Shown here: positions 56,979-64,000 of the stretch, one piece after another | Numbering within the stretch: position 1 is the first letter of the stretch | Layout: each line of letters starts with the position of its first letter | Source: Pomphorhynchus laevis | Taxonomy: Eukaryota; Acanthocephala; Palaeacanthocephala; Echinorhynchida; Pomphorhynchidae | Length of the DNA stretch: 64,000 bases | Assembly: GCA_012934845.2 (NCBI GenBank) | Contig: WNNJ02002652.1 | Span: 248,001 to 312,000 of the forward strand | Direction of reading: 5' to 3' | Position numbers and translations under genes: made by a program | Notes under the pieces: generated by a model | What the model was told of the DNA's origin: nothing | Database searches by the model: none | What the model saw: only the letters and a program-made list of their open reading frames with translations

Positions 56979-57544
56979 AAGTTAACAAGTTCTAAAGTAA
57001 GATGTACCATACAAATTTATTTTGACTTAAAAGAAATGTGCATAAATAAGATTAAAAATTACAGATTAATGTATTTACTATCATAATAAATATTTTTTAA
57101 ATACATGTTTCGTATTATTTTAAATACTAAAACCGATAATTAAAAATTTTCTCATTCTTATTCTACCCGCCTTATACATTAACATTGAATTTAATTATTT
57201 TTTAATTAACTGTTTAATTTGCTCTATATAATGTAATAATTTTTACATGTGCTTCAAGAATACTTTTTTAGATTACTTTATATTACTTTAAATGATTCAA
57301 AAAATTTATTAACTTGAATTTACAACTTATTAGAACATTTACTTATTGAACAGGTATTCCTTATTAAGGAATACCTGTTCAATAGTGGAATTTAAATTTT
57401 GATATTTCTCTACCTCTTGATCTAAATCTTTTTAAGGTTGGTATAAATATTGGAAAGTCAGGAAGCAACAATAAATTCAAATTCACTAGCTTTTCCGATC
57501 ATGAGTTAGGATTGAGTATATTTCTGATGTAAAGCACTTATAAT
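56979..57544. other. AT-rich interval with a long perfect hairpin
   Basis: 57345-57363 and 57365-57383 are exact reverse complements (19-bp stem, 1-nt centre): ATTGAACAGGTATTCCTTA and its complement. Otherwise no coding sequence or known repeat is seen. Confidence 0.6.
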
Positions 57545-57715
57545 TCTAGTTTGAATTCTGGTGGGTTTCATCAGCTGCTGACCAAAACCAACATTTCACT
57601 TTTTGACCCTTGTTATATTTATATCACATATACTGGTGCTGATCGGATTCGAACTCAGAACGTCTGTTTATGTACTTCCAAAACCAGATAGCCATTGACA
57701 CACCTAAGGTAGATT
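57545..57715 (-). mobile_element. tRNA-derived SINE, copy 1
   Basis: On the minus strand the head has an A-box-like TGGCTATCTGG (57684-57694) and a B box GAGTTCGAATCCGA (57643-57656) at tRNA-like spacing. The head ends ATCAGCACCA, followed by a body containing GGTCAGCAGCTGATGAAACC and AGAATTCAAACTAGAATT. Pol III transcription from the internal boxes and mobilisation by a LINE are inferred from SINE biology. The acceptor stem does not close well, so this is not a working tRNA gene. A partner copy lies on the other strand 70 bp away. Confidence 0.65.
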
Positions 57716-57784
57716 TACAACAGATCGTTAGAATACGATACCCTATCAAAATAATAAACAGAAATGTATATCTACACCACTGGA

Positions 57785-57960
57785 GCAGCCAGTATAGTTG
57801 ATTTAAAGTTGAATCGCGATATTGCCGTTTTGAGTTCGAATTCGATCAGCACCAGTTTAAAGAATAAACGGATAATAATGGTAGACACGTGAAATAATAG
57901 TCTGTTTCAGCAGCTAATGATACCAACACAGGCTGATTAGTAGCCTACTGCTGTATCAAG
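57785..57960 (+). mobile_element. tRNA-derived SINE, copy 2 (inverted relative to copy 1)
   Basis: The plus strand has TGAGTTCGAATTCGATCAGC then ACCAG at 57831-57855, matching copy 1, preceded by an A-box-like AGCCAGTATAGTTGA near 57787. The body includes TTTCAGCAGCTAATGATACC near 57905, matching copy 1. More diverged than copy 1. Together they form a head-to-head inverted pair. Confidence 0.6.
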
Positions 57961-58689
57961 AATAGGAACAATACCTGTGATTATGATTTCGTGACACAAC
58001 AAGAATAATCGTCAGTAGATTTTTAGCAATGTGAAAAAGTGCTTTGTATGCAATTATAATTCATTTGCAATTCAAATAATTAATATAAACTTGCCTTAGA
58101 AATAAATTTGGATAAATAGAAAATTTAAGAATGAGCATCAATAATATAATTCGTACTCATATTACAAGTAAATGTACTTTGCTGCAAATATAGACAAAAA
58201 AGCTTATAATTAATCAATTTTAAATTATTAATAAACATCTAAAAGATCAAATATAAAGTTGAAAATTAATTTTAATATGAAGTTGAGAATTTGATTGATT
58301 CAATATGCTTTCAATCAACATGACATTTTTTAAATCACTTATTGAAAGAATTCGATCGACATGTCTTCGGAATCAGCTTGCAATCTATTAAGCAAAAACG
58401 GATTTATATTTTATTATTCCTTACTGAAATTATACTTATGCTGATATTATTATCAGCGATACCCGTTGAATTAAAGCAATGAAATTGATAATATTATCAA
58501 TACTTACGGTCGATAATAATTGTCAGGATGATAAAATAACTAAAGATGACGAGAAACTTAGCTTATTAACACTTTTAGGGTATAATAATATATCACATTT
58601 GCCTTATTCTATTCATCCACATTGTCAGCAAACAACTGTTCACATCCTGCTACAGCTTACAGGTCAGACTTAACACATACCCGAAGGTT
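57961..58689. other. AT-rich interval containing a dispersed repeat
   Basis: 58485-58592 matches 63745-63850 (ATCAATACTTAC, GATAATAATTGTCA-GATG-AATAA, AAAGATGACGAGAAACT). No coding sequence is recognised. Confidence 0.5.
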
Positions 58690-59200
58690 TCACCTATGAT
58701 ATTTCCTTGTACCTTTCCTCCCCTGTGGGCTTAACTCCCGGATTTCTTTTGAAAGCAAAAAGGCGTAAAGCATCTCACACCTCAAAATCAATTTTACCCA
58801 TCGCTTTCCGAAACGGAAGATGCGAGGTTGTCTCCATAAAGTTTCGTGAATGCGTTTTAAATATCATACACATACATTTGAACTCAGCACGCGTGATCCC
58901 CTATTGGTCTAGCACCGCAATGAAACTTAAGGGCAAAGCAATTACGCGATTTGCAACTATAACGGTAAAGGCAACGTCATGTGGACAACACAATTTAGCA
59001 GTAAACTTTGAAGAAATGCTTCCTGGTCAAAGTTTATGCATTTACGATGCATTGCACTTAATATCTCAAGTATGTACGTCCATTGAAATCATTATCCCAT
59101 TGATAATTCGGACTCTCAATTGTGTTTGATTGTTCCCAGGTTTAAATCGCAGCGTAGGTATTGACAAATTTAATCAATTTTTCTTTTGCTAGAAGCGTTT
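58690..59200 (-). mobile_element. RLE-type LINE, copy E: N-terminal part of reverse transcriptase
   Basis: Minus strand, C/D lineage. In order: a pre-RT region near 59.05 kb (INFDQEAFLQSLLLNCVVH aligns with the LLQAPLEDCVYHHPV region of copy C); near 58910 GITRAEFKCMCMIFKTHSRN, matching GITAHDFQRMLSSFKPHTAA; then GKIDFEV at 58800 (copy C: EQIDFSV) and RLFAFKRNPGVKPTGE near 58740-58780 (copy C: HLVPLNKNPRIRPIGVGE). Palm and nuclease are absent. A plus-strand frame of 140 codons (58707-59129) covers the same interval; it is longer than the true-strand frames but has no family match. Confidence 0.6.
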
Positions 59201-59770
59201 TTTAATCAACTCGTTTGTCTACGTTAGTATATGCACTTTCGTTTAAGTACATATTTTCATCCAATAAATCTTGCAGTTAACCACTATCCCATAGTGTAAG
59301 GCATCTTCTTAGCGTTTTCATGATTAGTTGCACCTTCTGTGATATAACTCGTTGAAGTAAACACTGGCATATTACAGTAACTTTTTTAATGACAAGTACT
59401 CGCTAATTATTCATAATTGTTTGTATTTTTCACTGCTCAGATCGATGAACTGATCGCTTTCGTGGTAAGAATGAAAGCGAGAAAAAATTTGGATATCAAC
59501 TGATAACCTACGAATACGCACCAAAGAATGCATGTCTGTAAGTCGGGCGACCTGTAACTATATATTCGGCTGTATTAGAGAAATCACTTCCTGAATATGT
59601 CCTATAGGTGGCAGTCGATTGAGTATTAAACTGACACCTATTGCCAATAAGCCAATTTGTGGAGCGGCTCAGTCAAAGCATGTTCAACAGTAGTTAATTG
59701 ACGGTAAATAATTGACTGACTTGCATCAGCCGTAGGGATAGTCCTTTTATAGACTATCTCAGATCCCACC
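59201..59770. other. Non-coding interval before the fish-type LINE
   Basis: Balanced composition from 59.4 kb onward with no recognised coding sequence. It could be the 5' UTR of the following LINE or an older insertion. Confidence 0.35.
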
Positions 59771-60155
59771 GATGACTCCAACGGCGAATTGGACAATTAA
59801 CTAAATGGCAGAAGAGAGTCACTGAGGCCTGGATCATCAAAGGATATCGGAAACGGGAGATAGTTGAACATACAAAATCCCTTTTATGACTTCAACAGCA
59901 GAATGTGCAATAGACGAAAAGCTAGAAGAGAGTCAGGAAAGCCTGCTTCTTTAGAGTAGCGATGTTGAATCATCAAAGGATATTGAGAACGGGAGAACCC
60001 GAACAAACAAAATCACTCCGATGACTCCAACGACAGATTGGACAATGGACGAAAAGGCGTAAGAGAATCTCTGAGACCTTGTTCTTTACAGTACCGAAGT
60101 TAGATCATCAAAGGATATAGGTAACAAGAGATAACCGAAGAAACAAACCTAGACA
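59771..60155 (+). repeat. Three tandem repeat units directly upstream of a LINE, possible promoter monomers
   Basis: Units start at 59771, 59885 and 60020. Each has TGACT-CAAC-G--GA-T-G, CAAT--AC, AGA-AGAGAGTC or similar, then ATCATCAAAGGATAT and GA-A-C-GA-CAAACAAA. Units 2 and 3 are about 130 bp; unit 1 lacks about 20 bp in the middle. They end roughly 80 bp before the first recognisable endonuclease sequence. Tandem 5' monomers with promoter activity are known in some LINEs (for example mouse L1); the role here is inferred from position only. Confidence 0.8.
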
Positions 60156-60229
60156 ATAAAAATAGCAATCAACAAATTTACAAAATATAAATTAAGTGCG
60201 AAGAGCAATGGTCAACTCGCCACTGACCA

Positions 60230-62825
60230 GAGACGTTTCGTTGTCGGGTGCCGTGTGACCAGGCATTTGTACCGAGACAGCGAAAGAGGCATAAATATCC
60301 GAAGAGGGCTAACCTTCATGTAGGAACGTAGAATATCATATTTCTGGAAGGGAATGAACCAAAATTAGTAAAAAGAGATGGTTCACTTCGGTCTTGAAAT
60401 AGTCGAAGTGACTTTTCTTCACTATTCTAGAGCTGGAACTAAACTTTTCGATCAAGGTTGGACCTTGAATGATTCTGGAGTTACCAACGGAAAGAATCGA
60501 CATGCGGGTGTAGGGGGATACTTACAAGCCCCCGGTTGTTGCTTGTGGCAGAGAGGTTTAAACCAGTGAACGAAAGGTTGGTGTATCTGAGACTTTTAGT
60601 CAAAGAAGAAAAGGGGATAAGTGTTGTGTATACGTATGCTCCCAACATTATCTCAAAATACTCAGCCTTCGTGGAAGATATTCAGGATCTGCTTGATAGT
60701 ACTTCTGTGGGATATTTACTCGTTTTATTAGGAAACTTAAGTGCTCATGATAAGAGGGACAGTAGCACTTGAAAGGGAATGTTGTGAAGGAACTGACTTA
60801 ATTAAACTGATTTGAATGCATGATGCATTGAATTATTGCATTTTTGTATTCGTAACAATTTGTGCATACAAACTTCATGTTTAAGCATGAGGAGATCCAT
60901 AAGTGAATATAACACTAAGATTCTCTCAGTCAAATATCAATAATACATGTTGTAATAATTTCATCTGATCTGCAAAGTTATGTTCTAGACACTCATGTGA
61001 AGAGAGTGTCTAGAACCTAACTAGAACTCTTGGAAGAGGTCATTGCTGTTGTTGAAAACTTCGTAATAGCAAATCTTCTGGAGTAGATAAGATTTAGCCA
61101 AAACCTTTAAATGCTCTCGACGTTGTTGGCATGAAGTGGCAAGCACGGATCATCAACGTTGCATTTAAGTCATAAAAGGTGCCTATTGAGTGGCGAACTA
61201 GGGTAGTAATTTCGATCTTTAAGAAATGTGACCGAAGAGTGTTCAAATTATTTCTGCATCACTATTCTTAGTTGCCTATAGTTGAGAGACAGTTGCAATA
61301 TGAATAATGCTGCTTTCTTTTAGGTCGTGGAACTACAGATAAGCTCTTTACTCTCAACTATCCTCGAACTGTCGTGGGAGTTCGCTCAACAGATCTGCAT
61401 GTTCTTTGAAGATTTGGAGAAGCCGTTCGAACGAGTTCCACGAGTAAGGTTGTTGTAGTTACTAATGTACTAATAGGGTACTACACTATCTTCGGGTAGC
61501 TGTTGCTTCTCTTTATTAACAAAGCACAAGTTGTGTTCATATTCTAGGCAGTAAGTCTGAATCATTTCCTGTAGGTGTTGGGCTTCGTCGTGGTTGTCCT
61601 TTTTCTCCACTTTTGTTCCTTGTTTATATGGACAAAATTACAATACGGCATGCTCTATCGGATGTTAGCCTTCAGTTAGGTTTTATCAAGATACGATCTT
61701 TGCTTTTGCAGATTATGTTATCTTGTAAGCTTCTTGTCCTGAGGACTTACAATGCCTACCAGATCGATTTACGATTAATATTAAGCAGTAGGATGTTAGT
61801 TAGTACCTCTAAGACTCTCTCTGTGTTTCCCTCGGATTCAGGTGCCAATGTTAATCTGGAAAGGAGAAAAGGTTCTTCCTGATGTGGAGGATTTCAAGTA
61901 TCTTCGGGTATTGTTTTCGATAGACGGCAGGGACATTAAAGAGATTGAAAAGCGGATTTTTGCAGCTAACGCAGTAATGCTTTCTTTATTCAGGTATGTC
62001 GTAGTGAAGCAGTATATAGAAAAACATTATATAGAAACACATTCTTATCATAACATTCCTCAGTATAGAGGAACACAGTATCTGTGTTTCTCTATGATTC
62101 ATGTATTAATTTCAACCCGGATCGGGGAAATTCTTCTTGATGTGAATGACTTTAAGTATCTTGGGGTATTGTTCTCAAGGGCTGACAGAAAAATAAGGAA
62201 AATTGATAACCTTATCCGTTTTGCTAACGCAACAATGCGCTCTTTGTACAGGTCTGTCATAGTAAAACGAGAGTGAAGTCCTCGGGCAAAGTTCTCGGTT
62301 TACCACGCAATTTTCGATCCTATCTTAATATATATCCATGAGCTTCGAATTATGACCAAAAGAATAAAATCTCGGATACAAACGATTGAAAAGAGGTACT
62401 TTCGCAGTGTGGCCAATCTCAGCCTTGGAGATAAGGTTAGGAATTCGTTTATCAGGGATGGATTCGAAGTAAAGTCGTAGCTTCTTTACATCGAATAAAG
62501 TCAGTTAATGTTGCTTGGACACGTTTTGAGGATGTCTAGAGATCGCCTTCTACACAGGGGTTTCCAGTACGAAATCTCTGGAAAGAGACTTTAGGTAAAC
62601 CTCGATAAGGGTGGAGGGATCAATCATCGAAACTAGTCGAAGACCGCCATGGACTATTTATAAGAAAACTATGGTATGTCACCCAGGATTGTGATGTATG
62701 GAAAGGTTTGACTTGTACACTGCCTCCATTACTCGATACCATGGTCAGTGGTAGACAATAAACATCTTGTGTATTTTAATCTTTTATTTTTTCTTGTCGA
62801 GAAATTTTTGTTGTTATTTCTTGAC
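60230..62825 (+). mobile_element. Fish-type (Rex/RTE-like) LINE, near full length, decayed
   Basis: Plus strand. Endonuclease: FGLEIVEVTFLHYSRAGTKL, GWTLNDSGVTNGKNRHAGVG, then VNERLVYLRLLVKEEKG and ISVVYTYAPN, DSTSVGYLLVLLGNLSAHD (60378-60770; the usual LLGDFNAH has become LLGNLSAH). A stretch at 60780-61015 has no match. Reverse transcriptase from 61020: GVDKI, LNALDVVGMKWQARIINVAF, IEWRTRVVISIFKKCDRRV, GRGTTDKLFTLNYPR, a degraded palm, EKVLPDVEDFKYLRVLFSID (61862-61925), a second version of that block (62110-62280), MTKRIKSRIQ near 62350, VANLSLGDKVRN near 62410, then the 3' end matching 38998-39325. Many frameshifts. The encoded endonuclease and reverse transcriptase would have driven target-primed insertion. 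Confidence 0.87.
61842..62280 (+). repeat. Duplicated reverse transcriptase block inside the fish-type LINE
   Basis: 61842-62005 and 62110-62280 both encode the IGE-LLDV-DFKYLGVLFS...RI--ANA-M-SLYR-VVVK block but differ at many positions. The 100 bp between (62006-62105) is unrelated and rich in partial inverted repeats (ATAGAAACACA with TGTGTTTCTCT; CATTCCTC with GAGGAAC). The divergence suggests that two different copies were joined rather than a recent duplication. Confidence 0.75.
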
Positions 62826-64000
62826 TTTTCCTGAGTGACATGTTTCACTGATAAAAATGTTTTGCTTATTATTGGATTATAATTCCACTTATTCGAATTG
62901 AAATTGTGATATTCTAATAATTGATACTTTAAATAAAATTAATTCAATGTGAAATAGACGTTTTTTAATAAGCATAATATTTAAGCAAGAATTGAAAATA
63001 ATTAAAATATACAAAATAACTAAAATTATTTAAATCACAAGAATGTTTAAACATTATGAGAAACGGTTTACTGCTGACCACGGTTTACGGTAGATTCCAG
63101 CATGAATGAGGCGTTTCCAATTAGAACAACGACACTCAATTGATTAATTAAATTTTTTGCAGCTTTTGTTCTCTTTTATTAGAATATAAATAAAAGATTA
63201 AATTATATTTATTATAATTTTTTATATAAGGATAATTTAGTTGAAAGTTTAAAGTATATAATATAAGTAGTCATTAAACTTCTTTAAAACTCTTTAAAAA
63301 ATGTCATTTGTAAATTAAAAATTAAAATGTGATAAAAATTCTAATTAAAAGACTAAAACCCCGCGAATGCTGTTTAAGATACTTTTAATAATCCTATCAG
63401 GTATATATTAGATGCTTAGTTTTAAACTGGCAAATTAATTAACTGGATTAGCGAATGTTAATTTAGATAATTGCCGGAATATGAATAAGAATGTGACAGT
63501 GTTTTCAATTGTAAAACATTTGCAAATCAAACAATTAATTAAAATTTGTTTCAAAGGTAAATTTTAATTAGTTAAAAATGTATAAATAAACTTAAAATAT
63601 TATTTGTATTTCCATAATACAAATCATTTAATCAATCAAATTAAAATAAAAATAAAAATTTAAAAGCTATACAATATAAAGTTATAAGCTACAATATTAT
63701 AAGTTAAATATGCTGTCAATTTATATAAAATGTATTAAATTATTAATAAGAGTATTCGTATATCAATACTTACTGCCTATAATTGTCAAGATGGAATAAT
63801 AAATAAAGATGACGAGAAACTGAGCTAATACTTTTGGCCTATAATAATTGCTATCAGAATGATAAAATATTTAGACTGCGACTTGATCACTGTTTAGAAA
63901 AATTCATCCTCCTTCTGGAAAACTCGTCTATTTAAAGGTGCAAATGTTCACTAAAATAATTTTCAACATTTTGTATTTCAACGTTATACACGAATTTTTG
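62826..64000. other. AT-rich interval to the right edge
   Basis: No gene is recognised. 63745-63850 is the partner of the dispersed repeat at 58485-58592. The last 150 bp are slightly more balanced without a recognisable frame. Confidence 0.4.

Noticed and set aside
57643-57715. Functional tRNA gene on the minus strand
   Set aside because: A and B boxes are present but the acceptor and anticodon stems do not pair well, and a SINE-like body follows; a second similar copy supports a SINE.
58707-59129. 140-codon plus-strand open frame as a new gene
   Set aside because: The minus strand of the same interval carries ordered blocks of the RLE LINE reverse transcriptase, so the plus frame is a shadow.

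Overview
The window looks like a slice of an AT-rich (roughly 70 percent A+T by eye) invertebrate animal genome made almost entirely of decayed transposable elements. No complete host gene could be recognised. There are no rRNA genes, intact tRNA genes, CRISPR arrays or operons, and all long reading frames belong to reverse transcriptases or associated proteins. Several non-LTR and Penelope-like families occur side by side at different stages of decay, which points to a metazoan. Two of them, a reverse transcriptase with an N-terminal Cys-rich motif and a C-terminal restriction-like nuclease, and a LINE resembling one common in bony fishes, are types I associate with aquatic animals. The species cannot be named from this sequence.

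Layout. 0-1.1 kb: two 3' fragments of a CR1/L2-type LINE. 1.29-1.66 kb: a TTAA-flanked MITE with identical 87-bp arms, the youngest-looking insertion here. 3.3-5.7 kb: a 17-bp minisatellite and a minus-strand restriction-like-endonuclease (RLE) LINE (copy A). 8.5-13.9 kb: a plus-strand RLE LINE of a second lineage (copy D), split by a 3.9-kb Jockey/I-type LINE (copy 1) inserted on the minus strand. 13.9-22.8 kb: AT-rich DNA with tandem and dispersed non-coding repeats and one open 156-codon frame with a PHD-like Cys/His pattern. 22.98-25.92 kb: the most complete RLE LINE (copy C). 27.1-31.1 kb: a fish-type LINE fragment and Jockey/I-type copy 3. 32.3-33.56 kb: a Ty3/Gypsy fossil. 33.75-34.9 kb: a CR1/L2-type LINE. 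37.5-38.6 kb: RLE LINE copy B. 39.7-40.7 kb: a Penelope-like element with a GIY-YIG nuclease. 41.76 kb: a palindromic MITE. 45.1-48.7 kb: Jockey/I-type copy 2. 49.1-51.6 kb: a rearranged cluster of fish-type LINE pieces. 52.1-53.1 kb: an RTE-like LINE. 54-56.6 kb: a second Penelope-like element with flanking direct repeats. 56.73-56.98 kb: a possible host exon. 57.5-57.96 kb: an inverted pair of tRNA-derived SINEs. 58.69-59.2 kb: RLE LINE copy E. 59.77-62.83 kb: a near full-length fish-type LINE preceded by three tandem repeat units.

How it fits together. The window records successive retrotransposon insertions, with one clear nested case and many truncated or duplicated pieces. Superimposed on this are many short, perfect inverted repeats (stems 10-19 bp, loops 0-9 nt), several lying inside element sequence where sister copies lack them. 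The pattern looks like fold-back template switching. The RLE LINE family (five copies, two lineages) and this hairpin population are the most interesting things seen.
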